From Hymenobacter crusticola (GTDB taxonomy: Bacteria > Bacteroidota > Bacteroidia > Cytophagales > Hymenobacteraceae), in the NCBI RefSeq assembly GCF_002154225.1, contig NZ_MTSE01000028.1:1-48288 (forward strand): a DNA stretch of 48,288 bases, given 5' to 3'. Each line of letters starts with the position of its first letter. Within the stretch, counting starts at the first letter, position 1. The notes beneath the pieces were generated by a model. The model was given only the letters and a program-made list of their open reading frames with translations. It was not told the origin of the DNA and did not search any database. Position numbers and translations under genes: made by a program. Below, piece after piece: positions 6,159 through 14,278 of this stretch.

Positions 6159-7672
6159 TGGCTATTTGGCATATTTATATATGTTATACACCTATTTAGG
6201 TGTCTTTCCACTTCTTCTAATACTCCTTGCGTTACAAAAAATCTAATACCTGTTTTTGTTGCGGCCTTAACTAGAAGCGTAAATTGTAATTCTTCTTCCG
6301 ATAGAGATTCAGCAAGTAGAAATAAAATTATGCCAGTATCAAGCCATATACTACCATGTGAAAACATTTTATTAACTGCACTTTGCACATCTGGTGTTTC
6401 TCTTAGAAAAGCCATCATTGTATAAGTGTCTGCCATTCTACGCAAGTGTGTTCTTAGCTCTTCTCCAGAATCTCTTAGTATAGATACAATAGAAATTGAT
6501 AAAAAATTTGTATAAGAACTATTTAATACTTTGCTTGAAATTAATGATTCCTCATTCTTGGTTAATTTATTTTTATTAATATCATTAATAATATATTTGT
6601 CAAGGTCTTCTTCTCTATTAATTTGATACTGTGTTTTATTTTCGACTGTAGAAGCAAATACTTCTCCTCTTGCCAAAAGGAACGTTTCTATTAATCTTTT
6701 TAATCTCTTTGATATTATTTTAAATGTTTCGTCATCAGTTAAGATAATTTTTGATATTATTGATTTTATTTCTTCATATAATTTTTCTTCTGATAAGCTT
6801 ATACTCAATAGTTGATCATTTATTCTAATATTTTCTTCATGTGATAAACAAAAGTTATCTTCTTGTTTCCAATGCTTTATAACTTTTTTAGATAATCTAT
6901 TAACAGCAGTATCTACATTTTTTTGTATTTCGCTCATTTCGTGGGCTGGTAACATAAGATGTACTCTTTCATGTAGAGATAATCTGCTCAGCCTATTCTT
7001 CGAATCAGTGCCCCTTAAAGCTGCTCTAACAAGAGCTTCAAATGAAAGTTTCGTGAGTCCTTTATCACGCGTATCATCTTGAAGCTGAAGTTCTAAAAAT
7101 ACTAATGCAGCTCTACTTTCTATATTATCAAAAACTTCAGAATTATTAGAAATTATATTTTCATTTAGTGTAATAGGATCTATTATTTTATCATACAGAT
7201 TTTCTGAAGATTCTTGTTTGGATTTGCTGGACGTGCATCTTTCAATAAACCAATTTCTGTCTCTTATATCTACTATAACATTGTGATCAGTAAGCATCAG
7301 GGTTTTGATTTTATCACCTCCTGCTCCGATTTCTTGGTTCGTTGCATATATTAACATTAATATATTTGGAAAATTCTCTTTTATACGCTTAATAGTTTGC
7401 TTAATTTTAAAATTCCAATCAGGTGTCACAGAATATTGGAACATAATATTGGGTTTTCCATCGTAAGAGAATAATTCCGCATCTCTACCTAAGTCACCTG
7501 CCCCAGACGCAGTGGTTCTCAGATCCGGATAGTCGTCAGATAAGAAACCTGATGCAAACCTTTCAAAATGATTCCACTCAGTGCTCTTTATATCTATTAA
7601 GGCTCTCTCAAGACGTTGCTGTAACTTTCTCATTTTGGCTTTTCTAATTTTATAACATGTCTGTCTGTGCAA
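6116..7672 (-). CDS. N-terminal half of split protein: restriction-endonuclease-like domain plus start of PIN domain
   Basis: This 518-codon leftward frame carries two recognisable parts. Residues about 33-130 look like a PD-(D/E)XK restriction-type fold: NHFERFASGFLSDDYPD, GAGDLGRDAELFSYDGKP (acidic motif), then NIMFQYSVTPDW with a Q in the place of the usual E-x-K strand. The middle is helical. Near residue 447, SIWLDTGIILFLLAE gives the first acidic motif of a PIN nuclease, and TQGVLEEVERHL gives the second. The frame ends early at SIYI, in the TA tract, while the rest of the PIN domain is in the next frame (5364-6158). A start at the ATG at 7633 (MRKLQQRLERAL) is equally likely. The strong AT bias sets it apart from its neighbours. 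It could be a defence nuclease; I do not recognise a named family. Confidence 0.75.
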   Translation of the reverse strand: MHRQTCYKIRKAKMRKLQQRLERALIDIKSTEWNHFERFASGFLSDDYPDLRTTASGAGDLGRDAELFSYDGKPNIMFQYSVTPDWNFKIKQTIKRIKENFPNILMLIYATNQEIGAGGDKIKTLMLTDHNVIVDIRDRNWFIERCTSSKSKQESSENLYDKIIDPITLNENIISNNSEVFDNIESRAALVFLELQLQDDTRDKGLTKLSFEALVRAALRGTDSKNRLSRLSLHERVHLMLPAHEMSEIQKNVDTAVNRLSKKVIKHWKQEDNFCLSHEENIRINDQLLSISLSEEKLYEEIKSIISKIILTDDETFKIISKRLKRLIETFLLARGEVFASTVENKTQYQINREEDLDKYIINDINKNKLTKNEESLISSKVLNSSYTNFLSISIVSILRDSGEELRTHLRRMADTYTMMAFLRETPDVQSAVNKMFSHGSIWLDTGIILFLLAESLSEEELQFTLLVKAATKTGIRFFVTQGVLEEVERHLNRCITYINMPNSQWEGNIPFLYSIYI

Positions 7673-7781
7673 TGTAATTATTGTGATATTTTTTCACGTT
7701 ATAGTCATTCTAGTCAATAACTTTTGAAATTATTCATCCCTTTACCGTCTCCTGAACCCCGCTGAAATTGGCAGCGACCTC
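7673..7781. other. Upstream region of the nuclease-PIN gene
   Basis: AT-rich spacer up to about 7735, likely holding the promoter of the leftward gene. No exact TAnnTTTG box was fixed. Confidence 0.3.
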
Positions 7782-8003
7782 TTATAGCTTGCTGAGCACA
7801 TACAAGCTTTGGACGGTGCTGACTTTGTGGAAGTTATCGTAGGTATATTTGCTTGATTTGTCGCCAGCAGGCGGTTTGTCTGACGGTGAGCCAAGGGAGC
7901 AGTTTGCGCAATTTGAGCAGGTTAGCTTCAGTAACGCTGGTTAGGCTTGAGCTTCGCTTTTGTAGTGGGCGACCAAGAGCTTCTCAATTTCCTGATCGCT
8001 CAT
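7782..8003 (-). pseudogene. Frameshifted relic of a small gene
   Basis: Reading leftward from ATG at 8003: MSDQEIEKLLVAHYKSEAQA then a stop. The neighbouring frame continues TSVTEANLLKLRKLLPWLTV-RQTACWRQIKQ, and a third gives YDNFHKVSTVQSLYVLSKL before a stop at 7782. Pieced together this is one protein of about 75 residues broken by at least two frameshifts. The family is not recognised. The surrounding DNA is also relic material. Confidence 0.5.
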
Positions 8004-8122
8004 AATGGTTTACACCTTCTCGGTCTGCTTATTCACATGGTGCGGCAGGGACCCTTTAGTTTAAAAAAGCTCTGTACAAAAGACATCCGCCTCTGTATAG
8101 CTGACAATGCATGTCGCATTTA
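8004..8122. other. Intergenic DNA between relics
   Basis: No gene or clear structure seen. Confidence 0.3.
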
Positions 8123-8417
8123 GGCCTTCTTATAGCAGCGGGGGGATAAAATTACTGTAAGGCCTTTAGCGGCCGAAAGCAGGAATAATCTGGTTCACAA
8201 ATAGGACGTATCCTGAAAAAGTATTCGGTTTGGCTCAAAAAGTTAGGTTCAATAACCTGAAAGCCGTTTTGTTTTTGGACTGTCTTTCTGAGTCTTGTTT
8301 TAAGTCCCCCTATGTTATGAAAGTTGCACTTTGCAGCAGGTCAATAAGTTACGGCTTTCTAGGCCTCCCCTGGAGTAGCTTACAGTAACTTTATCCCCTC
8401 GCTGCTATAAGAAGGCC
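8123..8417. mobile_element. MITE-like element with 39-bp terminal inverted repeats
   Basis: 8123-8161 (GGCCTTCTTATAGCAGCG, GGGGGATAAAATTACTGTAAG) and the reverse complement of 8379-8417 agree at 37 of 39 positions. The element is 295 bp, has no reading frame, and lies next to Tn3 debris. Repeat length and the inner TAAG recall Tn3-type ends, but the outer GGCC does not and no flanking duplication was found. It could instead be the two ends of an internally deleted IS. Confidence 0.65.
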
Positions 8418-8638
8418 GTGACCGGCGCCAGCACTTCCACCTCAGCGAAGCGGACCTAGTCAACTCGTAGTCCCTTCCGTGGGACCACGAGTTGACTAGG
8501 TGTGGCCCTATACCTGGGGCTTGGTACCTAAGCTAACTACCTGATGTCTAGTCGGGGAACGTACCCACCCAACGGCGGGCCTTTGTGGCCGGGTAACTGT
8601 CCGTTGGCGCGTTAGCAAACCTAGCTAGGTACGGCAGT
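8418..8638. other. Intergenic DNA between the MITE-like element and the tnpA fragment
   Basis: Apart from the long hairpin at 8454-8501 and a GGCGGGCCTTTGTGGCCGGG run near 8573, no gene is seen. The far end runs into the truncated Tn3 transposase frame. Confidence 0.35.
8454..8501. repeat. Long perfect hairpin (15-bp arms)
   Basis: ACCTAGTCAACTCGT (8454-8468) pairs perfectly with ACGAGTTGACTAGGT (8487-8501). The loop contains a nested GTCCC/GGGAC stem. No T-run follows on either strand, so it is not a standard terminator. It may be a recombination or protein-binding site of the nearby decayed transposon. Confidence 0.7.
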
Positions 8639-9016
8639 CACGAGGCTACGAGCACGGCCCATCTACAAGCCGCCTTCAAACACCTGGGTTGGAGCAAGTG
8701 GACCCCACTGGAACAAGGCTGGCTAGAACCCTGGCTGCTGGAGCACGACAACGAGCGGCTCTTATTGAACCTGGCGTGCCAGAAGCTGCACCAGCACCGG
8801 TTGCTGCGCCTGGCCATGGGCACCCTGGAGCGGCTGGCGGGCAGCTCGGCCAAGCAGGCGCACCGCAAATCGCTTCGTCACCTGCAGCCGCTGCTCGATC
8901 AACCCGGTCTGCGGGCCACGCTCAACGCGCTGCTAGTGTCCGACGACACCCTAGTTGCCCTTACCAAGCTCGGCTGTGACAATATCACCTTCCGGGCCGT
9001 TAAACGGTTTTGTTAG
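8639..9016 (+). pseudogene. tnpA: Tn3-family transposase (TnpA) fragment
   Basis: An open frame without a proper start reads HLQAAFKHLGWSKWTPLEQG, then WLLEHDNERLLLNLACQKLH, then LERLAGSSAKQAHRKSLRHL and LLDQPGLRATLNALL. This is the N-terminal region of Tn3 transposases, whose pattern is HLGWR-x-W ... WLLERALEHD-x-P-x-LL ... LERLVA-x-AR ... LD-x-LL. The frame ends in TAG after VSDDTLVALTKLGCDNITFR. A whole TnpA has about 1000 residues, so this is a small remnant; the catalytic DDE part is missing. Confidence 0.75.
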
Positions 9017-9508
9017 CCACTCTTAGTGAGATCATTGTCTGTCCTCGCTTTAATGATCTGCCGGTTAGTGGTACTACGGCTAAAAGCAGAATGAAGCCAG
9101 AGATACCGTAACTACCCTTTTTTTTGAGTCCTGTACGCACCGCGTCAGCAGGTGGTGCTGATTTTTATTGAACCGATTAGCCCAGACCTATGCGCGTCTG
9201 AATCCGGCGAGCATAGGTTAAAACCGTGATACTACTTAGCAATAAGAACCGCACCGTCGAGCTGGGTCAAAGCTGAGCTATACAAAATGTAAACTCATAT
9301 TGAATATACTACAAACAGCTTGTAGCTCTTCTGAGTGGTTGCCTCATAATTTGATAAACACTCCACCAACTAATTTGCTGCTTGTTACTTAGGTGCTGCC
9401 TATCTGAATATACTTTCAGATTTAGGTATCTGCAAATTAGTACAACTTTTAAGTGTCAGGAGAAAATCTTACTATTGAATAAATAGGTAAAAAATAATTT
9501 TCTTAATC
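9017..9508. other. Intergenic stretch, about 490 bp
   Basis: No gene or repeat recognised. An A/T-rich leader from about 9280 to 9508 probably carries the promoter of the following gene. Confidence 0.4.
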
Positions 9509-10138
9509 GTGGCAGAGGGAATAGAAGGCTTATTGTTCGGTGCTTTAGGGGCACTAGGGGGAGCTGGCATTCAATACTACTTTCAGCGCCGAACTGCTAG
9601 TAGGCAAGAAAGGAAGGAAATTATTGAAACTCACCTTCTGCAGCTGCAAAATAGCGTAGAATCTTTATACTATAGGTTGAATAACCTGCGATTTTGGTCT
9701 GGTAAAGAGATGATGTCAGATGATTATTATACACATACTTGGCTTTATATTGTCGGACGGGTACTAGCCTATGAACATCAACTTGTTATAAAAGGAATAT
9801 ATGCAAAACTTGATTATAATGATTCTTTAAAAAGAGAATTAAAGTTAAGAATGCACAACATTAATTGGAATTTAGATGACGGAGAATTTTTGCATTATCA
9901 CAGGGTGCAACTTGCGGAAATGACAATGGATAAAGACAGAATAATTACTTACACTGAATTTTCGGATAGAGTTTCATCACCGGCGTACTCTAGTGCAGTT
10001 GCACCCGCGCTCAAATATCTTCAGCATGCCCCAAAATCTGCCTTCGAAAAGATTAGGACAGAGTCAGAAGCACTTGTTAATGCTCTGCAAAAGTGCACAA
10101 AAGTGCCTAGCGCGCTTTCCTTGACGGAAAAATCATGA
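9509..10138 (+). CDS. Membrane-anchored hypothetical protein
   Basis: The gene starts at GTG 9509 and encodes 209 residues. Residues 6-24 (GLLFGALGALGGAGIQYYF) form a single hydrophobic segment followed by RRTASRQERKE, so the protein is probably anchored with a cytoplasmic C-terminal domain. That domain is helical (HLLQLQNSVESLYYRLNNLR, YIVGRVLAYEHQLVIKGIYA). I do not recognise the family. Base composition is AT-rich compared with the IS3 element and replication genes to the right. A similar plan (short N-terminal TM helix plus helical domain of about 150 residues) recurs in the gene at 46358, with no obvious sequence match. Confidence 0.7.
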   Translation: MAEGIEGLLFGALGALGGAGIQYYFQRRTASRQERKEIIETHLLQLQNSVESLYYRLNNLRFWSGKEMMSDDYYTHTWLYIVGRVLAYEHQLVIKGIYAKLDYNDSLKRELKLRMHNINWNLDDGEFLHYHRVQLAEMTMDKDRIITYTEFSDRVSSPAYSSAVAPALKYLQHAPKSAFEKIRTESEALVNALQKCTKVPSALSLTEKS

Positions 10139-10402
10139 TCTCTGCCGTGCTTATTTTAGACAACTAATAATGCAACTGTTGAAAAAATAGGTTGAAGAGT
10201 TCTTTTACGCAGTGAGAGTGTGGCAAAGGTAAACTTATACTAGGGAGCCCGTTATGCTGACAGGTTTAGGCAAGAGAAGAGTATTTCATCCACTTGGTGG
10301 AGTATCCTATTCCTGAAAAAAGTAGGACACTTATTCACTTCAATAGAACACTGAGGTGGTCGAGTAAAAACAGACGGTGCGAAGTCTTATCTTCCACTGC
10401 CC

Positions 10403-10674
10403 ATGCCCGATAAAACACATTCGAGCGGTTCGCCGCTAACTCGCAAAAAATACACGCCGGCCTTTAAAGCGGAATGCGTGCGCCAAGTGGCGGCCGGAGC
10501 CCGGCAAACGGACGTGGCCCGTGCCCAGGGCCTGTCGCCCGCCCTACTAGGCCGCTGGCAGCGTCAGGCGTTGGCCGAGGCCGTGCGAGTAGCGCTGAGC
10601 GCGAGGAGATTAAGCGCTTGCGGGCCGAGCTACAGCGTGCGGAGCAGGAGCGCGATATTTTAAAAAAGTCGTGA
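10403..10674 (+). pseudogene. IS3-family OrfA (HTH) with internal frameshift
   Basis: The start MPDKTHSSGSPLTRKKYTPA-FKAECVRQVAAGARQ carries the OrfA helix-turn-helix (TDVARAQGLSPALLGRWQRQ). After about ALAEAV near 10580 the frame drifts, while the leucine-zipper end (SAEREEIKRLRAELQRAEQE-RDILKKS) is in another frame and ends at 10674. An intact OrfA of about 90 residues needs both parts in one frame. This break is inside orfA and is not the usual programmed shift between orfA and orfB, so it probably inactivates normal transposition. Confidence 0.75.
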
Positions 10675-10699
10675 CTATCTTCTCCCAACCGCCTCAATC

Positions 10700-11569
10700 A
10701 TGAGCCGTTACCAGTTCATTGAGCACGTCGCTACCACCGAGCCGGTGCAGGTGCTCTGCCGCGTGCTACACGTCAGTCCAGCTGGCTATTATCAATGGCT
10801 AGGCCGGGCAGACCGACCGGCACCTGGCTGGGAGTCCGCCGCCAAAGCGGCCTTCTCGCGCCACGCGCAGCGCTATGGCACCCGGCGCTTACGGGCGGAA
10901 TTGCGCGCCGAAGGCCACGCTGTGGGCCGCTGTGCGCTGCGCACCTGGTTACGTAGCCACGGCTTACGCGCGCTGAGCACCCGTCCGCAACGCCCGCGCA
11001 CTACCATGGCTGACCCAACGGCTGTCATGGCCGAAAACCTGTTGCTCGGCCAGCCCGCGTCCACTGCCCCTAATCAAGTGTGGGTCGGCGACATTACCTA
11101 CCTGCCCCTGGTCGGCGGGCGCTGGTGCTACCTGGCCACCTGGCGGGATACCTGCTCACGGCGCGTAGTCGGCTGGCAACTTGACAAGCAGATGCCTACG
11201 GAACTGGTACTCACCGCGCTCGAACAGGCCCTGACGCTCCGCCAGCCGGCTCCTGGCCTGATTATCCATGCCGACCGCGGCAGTCAGTATACCAGTGCAT
11301 CTTGCCGTGCGCGCATCGCCCAAGCGCAGGCGCTGGCCAGCTTTAGCCGGCCAGGCAACCCCTATGATAATGCCCAGGCCGAAGCGGGCTGGAGCACGCT
11401 CAAAGCGGAATTGCTGCCCCATGGCGGCGCGTTTGCCACCCTCGAAGAAGCCCGATTGGAGGTAGCCCACTACCTCGATACCTACTTCAACCTCGACCGT
11501 CGGCACTCCGCCCTGGGCTATCGCTCACCACACCAATTCGAACAGGACTTCGAAACCAACTTATCTTAG
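10700..11569 (+). CDS. IS3-family transposase OrfB (DDE integrase domain)
   Basis: The 289-residue OrfB is complete. An HTH_21-like N-terminus (RYGTRRLRAELRAEGHAVGR) precedes the rve integrase core. The catalytic triad is visible: D130 in VGDITYLP, D192 in IHADRGSQYTS, and E228 in AQAEAGWSTLKAEL, giving the D-D-(35)-E spacing of the family. The end YFNLDRRHSALGYRSPHQFE is the usual IS3 C-terminal motif. Because orfA is frameshifted, the natural OrfAB fusion cannot form from this copy without a second shift. Confidence 0.95.
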   Translation: MSRYQFIEHVATTEPVQVLCRVLHVSPAGYYQWLGRADRPAPGWESAAKAAFSRHAQRYGTRRLRAELRAEGHAVGRCALRTWLRSHGLRALSTRPQRPRTTMADPTAVMAENLLLGQPASTAPNQVWVGDITYLPLVGGRWCYLATWRDTCSRRVVGWQLDKQMPTELVLTALEQALTLRQPAPGLIIHADRGSQYTSASCRARIAQAQALASFSRPGNPYDNAQAEAGWSTLKAELLPHGGAFATLEEARLEVAHYLDTYFNLDRRHSALGYRSPHQFEQDFETNLS

Positions 11570-11583
11570 CGCACTGTCCGTTT

Positions 11584-12954
11584 TTACTGGACCACCCCAA
11601 GATCCAAGTCGCCATACTGCCCTTGACTCATGACTGACTTGACCACGGGACTGTCAAGTCCTCCATTGCGGTGCTTGGCAATAATAAGCTCGGTAGTATC
11701 CCTAGTGGAGACGCCTAGGGCATCCTCTAAAATGCCGTAGTATTCCGGACGGTAGGGAAAGATAATGACGTCGGCATCCTGCTCAATGGCTCCTGATTCG
11801 CGCAAGTCACTGAGTTGAGGCCGCTTGTCGCCCCCACGCTTTTCTACGTCCCGACTAAGCTGCGAGAGAGCAATGATGGGGATGTTCAGCTCCTTGGCCA
11901 GCATTTTCAGCCCCCGCGAAATAGCGCTGATCTCCTGCTCGCGGCTCCGTTGGTTTTTGCTTTCGTCCTGCATGAGCTGCAAGTAGTCGGTGATGATAAA
12001 ACCAATCTGATGGTCTGCCTTCATTCGGGAGGCTTTCGCGCGGGCTTCGCTGATGCTCAAAGAGGGAGTATCATCCAGATACAGAGGCAAGGAAGTCAGC
12101 ACCGTTGTTTTCCGCTGAATCGATTCTACTTCCGCTAGCCCATGCTCCAGCAGGCCACGTTGGAGCTGGCTGGTGGTATAGCCCGCTTCGGTGGCAATAA
12201 GCTTACGCATGAGTTGAGCATTGTCCATCTCTAGGGTCAGAAACAAACCCGGAATACCCTGGCCAGCCGCGTGACGCGCAATGCTGAGCGCTAAGCTGGT
12301 CTTCCCCATCCCGGGCCGGGCCGCGATAATAATCAGATCAGATGGTTGGAAGCCGCCAGTAACTTTATCGAGGGACGTGAGACCGGATGGGACCCCAGTC
12401 AAACCGCCCCGCTGCTGGGTGGCATTAGCAATTGCCGTGATGCTTTCCAGATACAACTCCCCTACGGTCTGAGGACGTCTAATTTGCAACACATCATGCA
12501 CGCAGTTAAGCTTCTGCTGCGCCTGCCCTAGGAGCGCTAATGAATCTTGTGTCAGATCGTAGGCCCGATCTACTAGCTGACGACCTATTTCAGCTACCTT
12601 ACGCTTAGTGTAAAGTTCCAGCAGTTGCAGGCAATGCGTGGGCAAGTGGGCCGCGGAGTGGACGCGCACCGAAAGTTCAGCTACTTCCGCAGACCCACCG
12701 GCTCTGGTTAACGTTCCATCATGGTCGAGCTGCCGGTTGATACTGATCAAGTCTACCGCTTGGCCAGCATTGAACAGGCGCTCAATGGCGCGGAACACCA
12801 GGCGATGCGCCGGCTGGTAGAATACCTCTTCGTTGCTTCGCAACAGCGTTAAACCTGTGCGCAGACCCGCTACCTCAAGAAGCATTGCGCCGAGGACGGC
12901 CTTCTCTAAATTATCGTCATGGGGGGCGACGTGAGTATACGGCTGGGGATTCAT
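11584..12954 (-). CDS. dnaB: DnaB-like replicative helicase (3' end altered by IS)
   Basis: This 456-residue RecA-fold hexameric helicase unwinds DNA at a fork. The N-terminal DnaB domain begins LEKAVLGAMLLEVAGL. Walker A is ARPGMGKTSLAL (about residue 211), Walker B lies in IGFIITDYLQLMQ, and HRNGGLDSPV ends the core. The normal DnaB tail is replaced: the last residues (DLGVVQ) and stop codon come from the right repeat of the IS3 element, so a few residues have been lost or swapped. The gene overlaps the upstream HTH replication gene by TGATG, so the two are co-translated. As a plasmid-borne helicase it likely serves the replicon or a captured phage-type replication module. Confidence 0.92.
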   Translation of the reverse strand: MNPQPYTHVAPHDDNLEKAVLGAMLLEVAGLRTGLTLLRSNEEVFYQPAHRLVFRAIERLFNAGQAVDLISINRQLDHDGTLTRAGGSAEVAELSVRVHSAAHLPTHCLQLLELYTKRKVAEIGRQLVDRAYDLTQDSLALLGQAQQKLNCVHDVLQIRRPQTVGELYLESITAIANATQQRGGLTGVPSGLTSLDKVTGGFQPSDLIIIAARPGMGKTSLALSIARHAAGQGIPGLFLTLEMDNAQLMRKLIATEAGYTTSQLQRGLLEHGLAEVESIQRKTTVLTSLPLYLDDTPSLSISEARAKASRMKADHQIGFIITDYLQLMQDESKNQRSREQEISAISRGLKMLAKELNIPIIALSQLSRDVEKRGGDKRPQLSDLRESGAIEQDADVIIFPYRPEYYGILEDALGVSTRDTTELIIAKHRNGGLDSPVVKSVMSQGQYGDLDLGVVQ

Positions 12955-14087
12955 CAGAGTACAACTTTAGGATTTACTTTCTCCGCCAGTGAGAAACTGG
13001 TGCGCGCTGGGGTAGGGAGTCCTGATGTATTTGGGGGAGGCGACGGGAGTGATTCATCGGTCCAGCAACGACCTTGCAAATAGTTTTTCGGGTCTTTGCG
13101 GTACTGCACAGTCGGCCTGGCCTGCACATACTTTGGCAAGTGTGCCATGATTGCAGCTCGCTCGGTGGCACTGAGTCGCGCCCACTCCTGCAGACAGAGA
13201 AGTCGGTCGCTCTTTTTACCGTAGGCATTCCAGAATTCCTCAAAGCCCGGCGTTTCTTCCGGTTGATCTTCCGGGCTGGGCAACTGAGTAATCAAACCTT
13301 GGGAACTCAAAGCATCAAAGTTCAAGTAGTGTTGTACGTAGTTGCGCCAGCCGAACAAATCCCGCGCTGGTATGCCTTCCGTCTTGGCGGTAATCTGCTT
13401 CAGATAGTAGGGGACGCAGGCGTTCTCATATCCCAGTTTCGTCGCCAGCTCAGTGAAGCCTTCCTCCGTCGCATATGGGGATGTTGTAAAAGCAATTCGC
13501 TGTCGCGCCCTGTTCCCCCCGGTGTTCGAAGCCAACGCGTGTGAACGATCATTTGTGCTGCTCTTTTCTCCCTGAAACCAACTGATAGCAGCCCCTATCC
13601 TTGATGCCGGCGCAGCTGACCTTTCTTCTTTGTTCTGTAAGAGAGAATCTGTTTTGTTTTCTTTCTTTAAAAAGGAGGGGTCGGATTCTGACTCCTTTAC
13701 CGACCCTTTCTGAGGAGTGAATGGGTCGAAATCTGACTGATTATTCGGCCTCTTTGTTTGTGATAAGGGGTCGATAGATGACTTCTTTGTAGGAGCGACA
13801 ACCTCCCTATTTAGTAAGGTATATACCGCCTTATTTCCCCGCCCATTTCCACCGGCATGGTAAGTAATCAAGCCGGCGGCAACCAGCGTAGCGCGGGCAG
13901 GCTTCATGGTGTTTTTGGGCATGTTTAGGGTTGAGCATAATGAGGCATCGGCTACTGTGAATGGATTATGCCAGCGTTTTTGGTTGCACACGTTCATTAG
14001 AAAAAAATAGAGACGAGTGGCATTTCCACTTAAAGGAGCGATTGCATCCCGTTGCCAGAAGCGCTTGATGAGTTCGAAGTAATCCAT
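12954..14087 (-). CDS. HTH replication protein / replisome-organiser-like
   Basis: This 377-residue protein has an N-terminal winged-helix segment (LSGNATRLYFFLMNVCNQKR, then SLCSTLNMPKNTMKPARATL, then VAAGLITYHAGG) like DnaD/phage replisome organisers. A long polar linker follows, and the C-terminal block FEEFWNAYGKKSDRLLCLQE ... YRKDPKNYLQGRCW is typical of phage and plasmid replication proteins that precede dnaB or dnaC. It probably loads the helicase encoded next in the operon. A good promoter lies 120-150 bases upstream. The low-complexity linker holds scattered repeats of DPL/DPF-type motifs. It is not a Rep_3 initiator, so the plasmid has two replication modules. Confidence 0.8.
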   Translation of the reverse strand: MDYFELIKRFWQRDAIAPLSGNATRLYFFLMNVCNQKRWHNPFTVADASLCSTLNMPKNTMKPARATLVAAGLITYHAGGNGRGNKAVYTLLNREVVAPTKKSSIDPLSQTKRPNNQSDFDPFTPQKGSVKESESDPSFLKKENKTDSLLQNKEERSAAPASRIGAAISWFQGEKSSTNDRSHALASNTGGNRARQRIAFTTSPYATEEGFTELATKLGYENACVPYYLKQITAKTEGIPARDLFGWRNYVQHYLNFDALSSQGLITQLPSPEDQPEETPGFEEFWNAYGKKSDRLLCLQEWARLSATERAAIMAHLPKYVQARPTVQYRKDPKNYLQGRCWTDESLPSPPPNTSGLPTPARTSFSLAEKVNPKVVL

Positions 14088-14207
14088 ACGACGAGAATAA
14101 ACTGGAAGTGAGGAATGAATATGTAAAAGGGATGGAAGGAGCGATTAACGTGTGACAACTCATCACCTAGCTTTCTATGTGCGGCGAAGAATAGAACGAG
14201 AGACTAT

Positions 14208-14238
14208 CAAATGTAATTTATTGTTTATTAGTTAACAA
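14208..14238 (-). promoter_or_regulatory. Bacteroidota promoter of the replication operon
   Basis: On the minus strand TTG (14238-14236) is followed after 20 bases by TACATTTG (14215-14208), an exact TAnnTTTG box. It drives the leftward HTH/helicase operon. The opposite strand has a weaker TATGTTTA (14267-14274) directly before the XRE gene. Confidence 0.65.
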
Positions 14239-14278
14239 AAAAATACGCAAATACAAATAAAGTGGTTATGTTTACTGT

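Larger units (their letters stand above)
10352..11599 (+). mobile_element. IS3-family insertion sequence (1248 bp)
   Basis: Terminal repeats of about 30 bp pair 10352-10381 (TGAGGTGGTCGAGTAAAAAC...) with the reverse complement of 11570-11599 (TGGGGTGGTCCAGTAAAAAC...). Outer ends are TG...CA, as is standard for IS3. It carries a frameshifted orfA and an intact orfB. No matching 3-4 base duplication is visible (CAC on the left, AGA on the right), so the element may have moved by deletion or recombination. The right end supplies the stop codon of the dnaB-like gene. Confidence 0.88.

Noticed and set aside
8689..8979. 96-codon frame overlapping the tnpA fragment
   Set aside because: The alternative frame matches Tn3 transposase; this one is its low-complexity shadow.
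13074..13544. 156-codon rightward frame
   Set aside because: Antisense to the HTH replication gene and without motifs.
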